From: Halichondria panicea
Taxonomy: Eukaryota; Porifera; Demospongiae; Suberitida; Halichondriidae
Length of the DNA: 64,000 nt
Assembly: GCF_963675165.1 (NCBI RefSeq)
Contig: NC_087384.1
Location: 4,395,182 to 4,459,181 of the forward strand
Reading direction: 5' to 3'
Shown: piece by piece, positions 1 to 10,204 of the stretch
Layout: every line of letters begins with the position of its first letter
Numbering within the stretch: the stretch's first letter is position 1
The notes under the pieces: model-generated
Databases searched by the model: none
Told to the model about the DNA's origin: nothing
The model's input: only the letters and a program-made list of their open reading frames with translations
Translations under genes and position numbers: made by a program

Positions 1-545
1 TGTTGTGAGTAGCTGTGTTATTTCATTAAAACTGCTGTGATTTGTGCAATGACATTATTGTACAATATACTGACTAATTTACTAAGATATCTCGATCCCC
101 AAGAATCTTGGGGCAATTGACGCATGCGCAGACAATGTATACCAGGCCGTCTCAACTGAGAACGGCCTGGAATCGAGGCTAGCAGCTTTGCAGCTCTTTT
201 CTGACACTTACAGCTAACAAACAGCTAGCGCTGAAAATTTGTGTGAACAGATGATGCTATGAAAGATTCTGAAGAGACTGCAACAGTCTTCACTGTCAGC
301 CAGCCAAACTAGCCATAATTTGAGAAAAAAGCTTTAGTTTACAAATCCACGGATCAAAATCCAAGAGAACGTGGCTAGAAACTGTTAGTCGTTTTTTTCG
401 CATTGCAACCGTTGAGCAGAAGTATGGTGGCTATTATCAATCTTTAATCTCAATTCAACATACAAATTTTCCTTTTTATACGCAGGCCTAAGAGGTGGCT
501 ATTTTATTTATTCTCCCTCTTGCCACTGAAATAATTCCCATACAG
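1..545. repeat. Upstream repeat fragment
   Basis: No coding exon recognised. About 232-416 matches, in inverse orientation, the sequence at about 6109-6300, so this is a dispersed repeat. It carries a copy of the recurrent core cggcctggaatcgaggct at 163-180. Confidence 0.5.
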
Positions 546-3500
546 ATTTGGAGAGATCCCTACTATGGAGCAAGTGGGAGAGTTTAAGCGAGTGTGCTCA
601 CATTTTTTTGCTCATCATCCAGAGGAGATTATTGGTGAGTTGGTTGGATAGTTGACCTTGATGATTTAAACTTGGGCGCTCGAATTATATTTGTCTTAGC
701 AACGTATTTTTTCTGTTCTGGTTTGTACATGCAGGTGTGCACTGTACCCATGGCTACAACCGAACTGGGTTCCTGCTAATTTCACATCTTGTAGAGGCTG
801 ACAATTGGGGGTGAATACATAGGCTGTATGCGCATGGATGCTTAAATTGTGACTTTTTTTCACGACTCCAGCCCCTTACAAGAGCGCTAGTTTTCCCCTT
901 CCTTGCGGCCTAGAATCGAGGCTAGTTTAAGTCCTAAGCCTTTACTCAAGACCAGGCCTCTAAACTGAATTTTACAATCAGGGGATTAGGATAGGCCACC
1001 TACTGTATAGTCATGCTGTTTGCTCATTAATTTTTATAGTGAAAAACTGCACCCCTGTAATCATTTTCTTGTTGATATGAAAGAGTGGCCAATTGTGATG
1101 GTATGCTCTCAGGTTGGAAGCTGCACTGGCCACGTTTGCCCAAGCTCGTCCACCTGGTGTATACAAGCAGGATTTCCTCGATGTGTTATCTCATTGCTAT
1201 GGTGATGACCAACAGCTGATTGCGTCTCTGTGGCCTGCGTGGTGTGAAGAGGGTGAGAGGTGTGCCGAGGGGAATGAGCATTACAAAGTGAGTGGGACCA
1301 GATAAGATTGCCGTATAATCTGGTTAATAAGCGCACTTGGTTAATAAGCGCACATCAACTAATAGGCGCATACTGGTTAGCAGCTCAATATATTGTGTTA
1401 CTGCTGATATAACTATAGACCTCTTGCAGACAACGATTGAGATTCGCGTATCCGGATAATAGGTGCATAGAGGCCTGATCTTTCCCCTATAGGTGCATGC
1501 GCTTATTAACCAGTAGCTATAGGAAGTTCATGTGATTCACCCAATACTTGATAATGAATAACACAATGTAGAATAATTTTATGCTAGGTATAATTATAAC
1601 GAACATGGTACACCAGCTAGTGCTGTGTATTGTTATAGTTATCAGAGTCAGTAGTGTAATAGCAACTTAGATGCAACATCATCCCGCCTCACTGTTGGAC
1701 CCTGAAGAGCTTCAATCACTTTTCTCCATGTGAGATCAGTGGGTAATTTTAATCGGAGAGATAGCATTTCTCGTAGACGTTCATTATTAGCATGTTTTTC
1801 ACGACCAATGTTATCTAAGTCCGGTTCAGTCACTCCCAGAGCTAAGCCTAATTCGTGCCAGTCTGCCCTTGCATCTATCACTCCATTGTACACAGTATGT
1901 AGATCCTCTAGAAGCAATTTTCCTGCATGTATGCGTAAGCAAACAAGATTGTCATTAATTTTGGTATGACTGCTTGTTAAGTTACATACGCTGGTCATTA
2001 TTCAACCTTCTACTTCTTCTCGATTGTTCATCGCTTTCCGGTTCTCTGCTTCTCGATCTTTTTTGGCCCCTCCTGGGAGGAGAGTCTGCAATGGAAAATT
2101 CTGTACATGATGGCTGCTAGATTGCTGTATTAAATATCACATAAGCACATGATCGAGTGCTTCATAATGCCATGAGGCAAGTTTAGCTACGGTTAAAAAG
2201 TGTTAGAGTGTTAGAGAAGAGCTTAAGTATGTATAATGGCTGGAGAGGATCTTCAAGGATAGAAGCATAGCTACGATAGTAGTTAGCTCATAATTGATAA
2301 TTATAAGTTTAGTATTATTTTAACCCGAGATTTGTGGACGGCCACGGGTTATTCAGGGCTCGTCCAATACTGATAGTAGCGAGTAGTACAGAGAATTGTG
2401 GTCTGTCTGTTTTTCTGTTACGCATTTCAAGCTTTTTAGCGCGACGATCGCTGCATTTTAGACTCTAACGATATTACTTACAACTTTAATACTCTCAATC
2501 GTACATTACATATTACTATGATCCTTTCCAACATGACTACTTACTACAACTTTGCTACAGGCTTGCCCCACAATTATTTCAGCATTGCCCTATACAGGGG
2601 CGTAGCCAGGATTTTGGAGAAAGGGGTGCTATCACATGCACAGAGGAGGTACGACATAGGTTGACCTTTTTGCTAATGAGTTACTCCCGTATTGCATTCC
2701 TGCAGCATGACAGGATGTCACGCCCACATTTACCTAGAGGAGGTGTGGCCTCGCGTCATAATTTATCATCAAGTTTCATGGAGGAATTGTGCATGAGTGT
2801 ACGGAGAAAGAAGAGAATATACGGAAGCACAACACCAAACTTGCTCTCCTAGCTAGCTATAGCTAAAAGACTACAAACGATCATAGTACTCCACAGTAGT
2901 TATAAATAATGCCTAGCTATATCCTGTGACATAAGAAAATGAATAGCATAGTCATTGTTGAAGAAATAAGCTATAAACTTACAGTGTAAGTCTCTGTAAG
3001 AGTTTGTTGCGCTTTCTATGGCTCCTGTGTTAATGTAACACTTATAGTAGATACGATAACTAGTAGAAAATGCCTCTTGGAGAGACTCCAGAAGAGATAA
3101 ACACAAAGAACAGTAAAACAGCGCTGACGGTGCATAAAATACCTGCTGAGTCAACACAAATATCATGTGGGCGTGACATCCTGTCATGCTGCAGGAATGC
3201 AATACGGGAGTAACTCATTAGCAAAAGGTCAACCTATGTCGTACCTCCTCTGGTGCTATCACAGATGAAAGAGGTAGCCTCCTTCGCAGCCTCTCCTTTT
3301 TCTGTTCTTTGTCACACGGTCAATAAGATAAATACGGTAAGAATTGGAGGAACAAAAAAAGAAAGAACGAACCGTCCAAGAAAAAGGAGAGCCTGCCTCG
3401 CTAAGTCGCGTGACGGTGGCACAGTGGTGGCACAGTGAAAATGAGCGTGGGCTTTCAGTAGATGGGCGGAGCCTGCCAGGCAACAAAGCCACAGGATGCC

Positions 3501-6500
3501 TACGCATTGCAGACTTACTTCATGCAAGTCTGGAGATATTATCATACGATGGCTTTTAATAATACCTAGCATAGTGAAGTCTGAAGACTAAGTCTATCTT
3601 TGAGCCTATCGATCCTCAAGCCTCAAATTGAGGCTTGAGTTATTATTGAGCAGTAGTCTAGTCTAGAAGCAGTGTATTTGAGAATGACATGACAATGTTG
3701 CAAGGTTGTGATCTCATGAGTACTGACAGAGTGACTAAACCATACTAATTTGTGTGCATGAGACAGTTTTCACAGGGGCACGAGCACCAATGTCGAATTT
3801 TCCCTTCGTTCAATACATGTAATAGAGTGTATTGATGTTAGATCGTCAATTCCATAGTCGTGTAATCCTATTGTAGTAGTAGTTTTAGAGGTTCTGCTCC
3901 TTTTGGAAACTTTCTGGCAGTAGAACCAGCTCTATAGTGGATACGGAAATAATACCTGCAGATAAGCACTCAGGTCTACATTGTCTGCTGTAATTTGAAA
4001 CACTCGACTAGGTCGAACGTGAGGTCTTGAGAGTGGGAGCACATTGAGTTTGATAAGGCGAGTCTTGTATATGTAGTCTGTAGTTCTGCTGTAGTTCTAC
4101 TGTAATTATCTGAGGATAAAATTGGTTGCCCTTGCCCTTCTAGTTTGGATAGTGTCATTGTGCCAGGGCAATCTTCTTCTTCTTTATTATGACTTGGACT
4201 AAAACATTAAAATTTTCTTCTGATGACACGAAGGGATCTGTAGGATTTTTCAATTTTGGCATGTCAGAAGTATTGCTGTGAGTTGTCCAGGATCTGGGAT
4301 AGGTTCCTTCTTTGCCCAGGTCCTTTTGACAAGGGCTATTATCAGATACAGTAGTACTCTAGCCTTTCATGCTTCATCTTGTAGAGCTAACTACATACTG
4401 TGTTCTGTAGCTTCACACACTTTGCCTCTAGTTCCTGGTAAATACAGTACTGTGTCACAGTGTGTGGGAGGACAGATATTGCGGTTTACTCTTGCCCACG
4501 CTCAATTAAATTTGGCTACGTCAGTAGCAGATCACAAGACTTAGCGGGGCAGGCCTTCCTTTTTCTTAGTGGCTTCCTTTTTTCTTTCTTTGCTCCTCCA
4601 ATTATTCCCGTATGGTGTTAACATTGTAGTCTGGCCACGCCCTCCCATACTTCGTATATGGTCGGGTGAACTTGCAATGAACAGTTCGTGCAGACACCCC
4701 AAGATTTTCTTGGGGTGTGAAACCGCTCGTCAAGTGCCTTGTGGGCCGTTGTGGCCTGTTGTGTAAACTGTTACGTAAGCTATTGCATCACGAAAAAGTA
4801 GCTAGATATGGGCCTCTACTGCTGTTTGTGTGCGAATGAGTCTCTGGACAACCGAAGGCGAAAGAAGCTCAATGGTCATAGCTGTTCTGTGGCATGTGCT
4901 CCAATGTGTCACCAGATAAAATACAGAGAGCTGGGAAAACACTACAGCCGATACAAACTGTGTGCGAAGCATTTGAGAAAGAGACTACCAATGAAATACA
5001 AAGTGATAGGCATCCCTATCCATCTTTTGAAAAAGATTTTAAGCTAATTTTAAAAAATTACTGACTTTCCATAGCCGGTTGGCAGTGACACAAATGTGTC
5101 CTTTCCTCCAATGATCGAATACATTGCTTTCATTTGCTCTGGCTTTAAATAATGGATCCCAATTGCTCTAGCACTCTCAATTATCACGTCTTGCATCTTC
5201 ATGTGTCTTTCCATAGTCTTGCACTATAATTATGAACTACATTAGTAAATCTTGAAAGTCATAAACTAAATGTTCCACACTGATTTTTGGCCACACCTGT
5301 ACTAGTACCCATTCAGTGATTGCATGAATTTCACCACACAGTGGGTAACACCCACTTAACACTACACTATTTGGTTAACACCCAATTATCACTACTAGGT
5401 TATCTAACCGCGGCACTTAGGGCCGCCTAACACGAGTGGTGATAGTGAAGTTCACCAGACTCTTGCAAAGAGGCTGGAAATTGAGACTATTAACATTGTG
5501 ACAAACAACAGAAACAAAATTATAACTGAAAAAGGAAGGCCTGCGAAGGAGGCTATGAAAGAGGGCCAAAGCGCCTGATTTTTAGCCGCGCAGCGCCGAA
5601 ATTGGGTTGACCGGAAGCCACACCTCTTATTAATGACGTCATAATTAACTTATCTGCCAAGTTGGGCGTGGCTGAACGTTTTTATGCCTCGAGGCGTAGC
5701 CGCACGAGGGATACGGTAATGCACCTATCAATTTCAGTCCCCACTACCCCCCCATGCGGGCTATGTCGGGGTTTAGTGGGGATTTGATTTACATCAATAT
5801 CAATTACCCCACCCCAGGGGGCCTGGTTGAAATCAAATCCCCACTTCTCCTCCCATACCCCCACTTAACAACCCCGGGATTTGACTACACGCGTGCATGT
5901 GCTATACTTTTCCGGATATTACTGCTAGAAGTTTGTATATTGAGGAAGTCAAATTCCCCACCCTATCCTGCACCTCGGGGTTACTTGCTGAATCAAAACC
6001 CCACTATGTCCCCACTATGCCCCGCAGGAGGGGTAGTGGGGACTGACATTGATAGGTGCATAAAGCTGACTGTGTGTGTGTGTGTGTCTGTTCCAGCTGT
6101 AACTGCTCAACGGTTGCAATGCGACGAAAGCTAACAGCTTCTATAGGCTTCTAGCCACATTCTCTTGGATTTTGATTCGTGGATTAGCAAACTAAAGCTT
6201 CTTTCTCGAGTTATGGCTAGTTTGACTCACATTGAAGGCTGTTGCAGTCTCTTCAGAATCTTTCATAGCATCATCTGTCCTCACAAACTTTCTATTCAAC
6301 ATATGAGTTAGCCTTGCACTAACTCGCTAGCTACAATACTCAGAACATATCTGTTAAAACAGCTAGCTAGCAGGTAGCCAATTGTGAAATTGATCTCTTT
6401 GGACACACCCTTTAATTATTCCTATGGATGTAATGCGCATGCGCGCTCATTCCCCATGTGTGAGAAAATAATATCCAAGATCCAGATCCAGATCCTCCTG

Positions 6501-9500
6501 GCAGAATCATCTTTGTCTTGAGGGCCTGGTAAGCCACAAAACACTACCATATAAAAATATAGATAACAATATGCATGTACACAAGTCTTTTCTTCTTAGA
6601 TATTATATACACTGAACTACAGATCCTGGAAGAATCAATTTTCTTCTTTCTTGAGGTCCTGGTAAGCCACATAATACAATAAATAATAACAACAATAGAT
6701 GCATGTAAATAAGTCTTGTCTTCTCAGTGACTTTATATAGATAAGCTAACTTTAATATAAAATTCATTATAGAAACTAATATAACACTCTAATACTTTTC
6801 AGCGAAAGCAAAAACATGGCGAGAGGCATTAGCACAGCGCCAGCTTGAACACTAGTTTTGCATAGAGAAGCTGGCCACGATCACAAAAGAGAACTAGTTT
6901 ATAGATTTAAGCCAGAATATCTCACAGTTTAGAGACTAAATCGTTTTCCTTGCTATACTAGCTAGCTAACAGCCTAACTGGAAGAGAAGGGGTGCTCAGC
7001 TGGACAATCAGATACATTTCTGTGTGATTTGTATACTTGACTCAGGCTGGTTGGGGGTACTCGAGCACCCGTAGCACCCCCCCTGGCTACGCCCCTGTCA
7101 GTATAGTGGTAGGTATGTATGTGCATGGAGTAATGTTATTGATTCTCGACTTCCTTCCGTACAACGGTCAAGGGTACCGGGTGGTGACACCCAACTACTG
7201 CAGCACTGCGTTTACCGCATAGATAGCCTCCATACAACAAGTTATTAATTACTATGTCTAGCGATATAGCTTTCGATTTAGACATTTGTCGCTAACTTTT
7301 TTAGGTACTGTACGTACACTCACCAGGCACATCATCTAGAGAGCTTATACTAGTTGCTACAACCAGAGCTGCACCAGCAGCGATAGAAATTGCAGCTATA
7401 GCAGCCATCGGGTTTATCCTGCGGAAAAAAGCCACTGCATATAGTTATTTTGTTGATATAGAACATCTTTCACACTTACACACGGTTGTCCTGATTTTCA
7501 CTCATTTCTTTCAATTGTCAAGCTAGATCTCTACTGCTCAGTAACTCTATGGATACAAATGTTGTTTTAAGTCAATGTGCACTGTCATCATACGTAATAT
7601 TATGTAACTATGCATTTTAGCTCAATGAATAAAATTTACTCTCATTCCAAATGGTGCACGTCATCATACATTATATTCGTAGTATAATTATAACTATGTA
7701 TTTTAGCTCAATGAATTCTCATTCAAAATGGTGCACATCATACGTAATTATATTCGTAGTATAACTATGCATTTTAGTTTTACGTAATTATATTCGTAGT
7801 ATAACTATGCATTTTAGTTCGATCGATAAATAACTCATGCATTCCAAATGGTGAAGTCATTTGCTATGTAATGATCTAGCTCGATTGGTATTAGATTTGC
7901 ACACGAGAGTAACTGGAAGTGTGTTATACAATGTAAACAACTGGTGTGTGCGTTACTTATAAAATTTACCATGTTGTAATTATAATAAAGTATAAACTAT
8001 GTGTAGAGTGCTCGATTCATGGAGGGTGTGTCTGGGGTGGAGTGTGTTGGCCCTCCCACTAGAGAGGATGTACAACGACAGTGTCAGCACATCCTACAGT
8101 GGGAATGGTTAGTCAGGCACATAATACAGTATCCCTGACACGTACTCCTTACCTTGATCTTCCAGCAATTTTAAGTCAATCTACACCTACGTAGAAAGAT
8201 TTTCAAATGCACATTGTATTTTCTTTGGTATTGTCGTCCATGTCAGAAGCAAATGTCGGTGTTAAATATTATTTCTCATTCTAGCGGTGGATTCCCTGGG
8301 TCTCAGCCTGTGTCAATGGACGTACGCAACATCTCTTTACTACACAAAAAGCCATACAGAGTCTCCTGCAAAGCCGACGGGACCAGGTGATGCTGTCATG
8401 TGACCATTGCTTGTGTGTGACTTGTTGTGTGCAGGTATATGATGTACATTCGAGGGCGTGGAGAAGTGTACATGTTGAATCGCTCCGATGCTGTATTTCG
8501 AGTGCCCTACCTCTCGTTTCCCTCAGGCCGACATCTTGGAGAGCACCTCACAGAAACGTTGTTGGATGGGGTGAGTCTATCGTGGTACCATAGGGCACCT
8601 CATGTATATAATAAATTAACACTATAATTTATGTATTATAGTTGGCAAATTATTTATTTGTTGTCAAAACCAAGTGACTCCCCTGGCATTTAGTGCTCAA
8701 TCATTCTACAACACAATCATATTTGACTCATAGCAAAGATGCGAAATATCAGCTATAGTTAGCTAGCCAATAAATAGATCCGTATCACTGAGTGTTGTTG
8801 CAGGAGATGGTGATTGCTAAAAACAAAGACGGCTCCTCTAAACCTTGCTACCTCATTTACGACATTATTCAGTTCGAGGTGTGTTTTCTTATCACACCAT
8901 ACTGATAGTATCCACTAGCGCTGTTGGTGGACGTGTTTATTGATTGAATTACCTGTAGAGCAGCACTGAGGTGGCACTGCGTGATCACAATGTACGCATG
9001 GTCTTTGTCAGTAAAGAGGTGGTGGAACCAAGAGACAAAGCAGTGAGTTAGTACACTATAGCTACCTCCTGATCTGTATGATCAGTTTGCTCTGAGAATA
9101 ATATTATTACCACTCAAAGTTAGCTTCTCTTGCATAGCTGCACTGTGCTTCTCTCGATGTCATTACTGAGCCATTTAGTGTTCAGGCAGTGAGGTTCTGG
9201 AATGTCTCTACCAGTAACATTGGAGGTAAGAGCATTGTTTTTGTGAGTGAGAAATTCTGAAACAGGCAGCATCATATTTTTTAACCGATCATACACTGCC
9301 AACATGCATGTACTCAGACGTTTGAGGATTACATGAAGACTCTTACATATGAGCATGATGGTTACATATTCACTCCTGCTACTGCCGTAAGTATGTGCTG
9401 CTGTATATAATAGTATAATGTATGCTATGCTGTGTAATGCCTTGTGTAGCCCTATGTTGCAGGACAGTGCATGAACTGTCTAAAGTGGAAGCCTGCCAAG

Positions 9501-10112
9501 CTCAACTCTGTGGACTTCAAGCTGGGCATTGTGAGTCAACAAAAAAGGTAAACGTAAGCGTATAACTAAGTTCACATTGGCCTTTCAACCTTTCACCTTA
9601 ATTCTGTGCTATTAAGTTTTTGACTTTTTCTTTACAGTGAGCTGCCTACCAAGAAACAAGGTGAATTGTTTGTGGGTGGGTGCAAAAAGCCATTCGACAC
9701 CATCAACCTAGAGGTGAGCCATGGCTTCCAGTGATGCATGTACTAAAACTGCGTTCCAAACAACCTGCAGTTGTTGATAGCTTAGAAAGTTATAAAACTC
9801 GGAACTTGTACTGTTGTAGGTAATCAAAGACGTTGAGACGTACAATGGACGTATTATAGAGTGCTCGTGGGACTCGAAGAATGGCTGGCAGTTTATGAGA
9901 GTGAGAGAGGATAAAAATGCTCCTAACAGCTACAATACAGCAATGAGTAAGCTCCTCTAATTATAGGATCATTGTCTCATCAACTCTTAATTATAGGTGT
10001 GATACAGTCCATTCGCAATCCCATTACCAGAGACATGCTACTGACAGAGATCGACAAGATCCCAGTTGACATTGGACTCAAAACTTGTGCTCACATCCAA
10101 ATAACATGCTAA
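546..10112 (+). CDS. RNGTT: mRNA capping enzyme (triphosphatase + guanylyltransferase), 5' partial
   Basis: Nuclear enzyme that removes the 5' gamma-phosphate of nascent RNA and adds GMP to start the cap. Exons read: 546-634, 735-810, 1113-1259, 8009-8107, 8285-8386, 8435-8570, 8804-8878, 8959-9042, 9138-9242, 9318-9386, 9450-9547, 9638-9713, 9820-9946, 9997-10112. All junctions keep frame, giving about 465 residues. The cysteine-phosphatase loop [10 protein letters not shown] lies in exon 2 and is followed by [10 protein letters not shown]. The guanylyltransferase nucleotidyl-lysine motif KADGTR is at the end of exon 5, with LIYDII, HDGYIF and LKWKP further on. The roughly 90 N-terminal residues known in animal homologues are not visible and probably lie before the window. 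The linker between the two domains is much shorter than in vertebrates, and there is no Pro-rich tail. The 1260-8008 intron is very large for this locus; an undetected linker exon is possible. Confidence 0.93.
1318..1520. repeat. Short AATAAGCGCA-type repeats
   Basis: Several copies of a short motif resembling aataagcgcac occur in both orientations (about 1325, 1345, 1500). They lie inside the capping-enzyme intron; nothing coding is seen. Confidence 0.45.
1648..1998 (-). CDS. Death-domain-like ORF, antisense inside the capping-enzyme intron
   Basis: A 116-residue open frame with an ATG at 1998. Residues about 45-110 look like a death-fold domain of six helices: [10 protein letters not shown], then EPDLDNIG, then [19 protein letters not shown] and a helix ending VASKLL. 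This spacing is typical of death domains in sponge proteins. Death domains mediate homotypic assembly in immune and apoptotic signalling; nothing here says which pathway. It may be a single-exon gene or the last exon of a larger minus-strand gene. A basic, arginine- and serine-rich open stretch lies just upstream at about 2010-2090, but I could not join it with confidence. The exon boundary is therefore uncertain. Confidence 0.55.
   Translation of the reverse strand: MTSVCNLTSSHTKINDNLVCLRIHAGKLLLEDLHTVYNGVIDARADWHELGLALGVTEPDLDNIGREKHANNERLREMLSLRLKLPTDLTWRKVIEALQGPTVRRDDVASKLLLHY
2637..3251. mobile_element. Foldback MITE with about 90-bp terminal inverted repeats and 12-bp target duplication
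   Basis: The left arm (about 2643-2735, gaggaggtacgacataggtt) is repeated in reverse complement at about 3160-3251. The element is flanked by the direct repeat ggtgctatcaca at 2625-2636 and 3252-3263. The same terminal motif recurs at about 26772-26885 and 63017-63158. Confidence 0.75.
3264..4807. other. Non-coding stretch of the capping-enzyme intron
   Basis: Only short, interrupted frames are seen. On the minus strand around 4180-4540 there is a degraded-looking coding relic with several stops, which I could not identify. An A/T- and G/A-rich patch lies near 3350-3390. Confidence 0.3.
4808..5047 (+). CDS. Small Cys-rich ORF, possible zinc-binding module of a mobile gene
   Basis: A 79-residue frame starting at an ATG (4808). 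It has closely spaced cysteines (CCLC near residue 5, then C, C and C around residues 25-35 and a further C near residue 52) and basic stretches ([14 protein letters not shown]). The pattern recalls small zinc-binding N-terminal domains of transposon-borne proteins, but I recognise no specific family. It ends three bases from the opposite-strand helicase fragment and lies inside the candidate composite element, so a mobile origin is likely. It may not be a functional gene. Confidence 0.35.
   Translation: MGLYCCLCANESLDNRRRKKLNGHSCSVACAPMCHQIKYRELGKHYSRYKLCAKHLRKRLPMKYKVIGIPIHLLKKILS
5050..5214 (-). pseudogene. RecQ/DEAD-like helicase N-terminal fragment
   Basis: A 54-residue minus-strand frame reads as the beginning of an SF2 helicase. 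It has LKPEQ (Q-motif region), then [16 protein letters not shown] with a Walker A lysine, and then a stop three residues later in an A/T-rich run. Known RecQ-type helicases continue for hundreds of residues with DEAH and motifs III-VI; none follow here. It is best read as a truncated relic of a helicase gene carried by, or captured in, a repeat. Confidence 0.6.
5719..6062. mobile_element. Inverted-repeat element with C-rich ends
   Basis: The left end, atgcacctatcaatttcagt followed by ccccactacc, is mirrored by gtagtggggactgacattga and then taggtgca at the right end. Internal copies of tagtgggga-type sequence give further pairing. MITE-like; no coding content is credible. Confidence 0.65.
6494..6735. 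repeat. Two-copy tandem duplication of about 120 bp
   Basis: Both copies contain cctgg(c/a)agaatca, then tcttgagg, ctggtaagccaca, gcatgta and aagtctt. They lie about 125 bases apart and are diverged. Confidence 0.6.
7136..7505 (-). CDS. Small single-pass membrane protein, nested antisense gene (3 exons)
   Basis: Exons on the minus strand: 7480-7505, 7324-7418, 7136-7197. Donors are gtaagt and gtgagt; acceptors are ttccgcag and gtgctgcag. The frame is kept through all three exons and ends at a stop, giving 60 residues. The N-terminus is short and polar (MSENQDNRV). It is followed by an Ala/Ile/Val-rich helix of about 22 residues (from [14 protein letters not shown] to VVATSI) and a C-terminal tail of about 25 residues ending KEVENQ. 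This fits a small single-pass organelle or ER membrane protein; I recognise no family. The 26-base first exon and the third exon are inferred only from splice signals. The gene lies wholly inside the capping-enzyme intron, just outside the candidate composite element. Confidence 0.5.
7560..7860. repeat. Degenerate tandem repeat in capping-enzyme intron
   Basis: Repeated blocks of acgtaattatattcgtagta, then ctatgcattttag and attc(c/a)aaatggtg occur three to four times. They are imperfect, with a period of about 60-100 bp. Confidence 0.6.
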
Positions 10113-10204
10113 AATTAATCAGCCATAATATTTTTCAAATAATGATTGTCAGATTAGTGGGTGGACCTCGCTGAGCATGCGCAATAATAGCAACCACGTG
10201 TTGC
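10113..10204 (+). promoter_or_regulatory. Compact intergenic region with NRF1-like and E-box motifs
   Basis: Only 92 bases separate the capping-enzyme stop from the DDX55 ATG. They hold gagcatgcgcaa (NRF1-like) and ccacgtg (E-box). It probably serves both as 3' end of the first gene and promoter of the second. Motif calls are by eye. Confidence 0.4.

Larger units (their letters stand above)
2595..7097. mobile_element. Candidate composite element bounded by hAT-like inverted ends
   Basis: The 16-base motif caggggcgtagccagg at 2595-2610 recurs as its exact reverse complement at 7082-7097. The CAGGGGCG start resembles hAT-type termini. The flanking 8-mers (gccctata and tcagtata) agree only partly, so a target-site duplication is not proven. 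Inside are a foldback element, a Cys-rich ORF, a helicase fragment and another inverted-repeat element. It could instead be two separate elements that share an end. Confidence 0.35.

Noticed and set aside
2010-2090. Arg/Ser-rich minus-strand stretch as an upstream exon of the death-domain ORF
   Set aside because: The only in-frame joining requires an intron of about 37 bases, shorter than any other in the window.
4180-4540. Minus-strand coding relic with WARVNRN and LYLPGTRGK-like words
   Set aside because: Several stops and no recognisable domain; too weak to annotate as a specific pseudogene.
5754-6134. 126-codon frame across 5.8-6.1 kb
   Set aside because: Its sequence is that of the C-rich inverted-repeat element; no conserved pattern.
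9226-9242. Alternative donor gtaaga after 9225 in the capping enzyme
   Set aside because: Using it would put the next exon out of frame; the gtgagt donor after 9242 keeps frame and matches the family length better.
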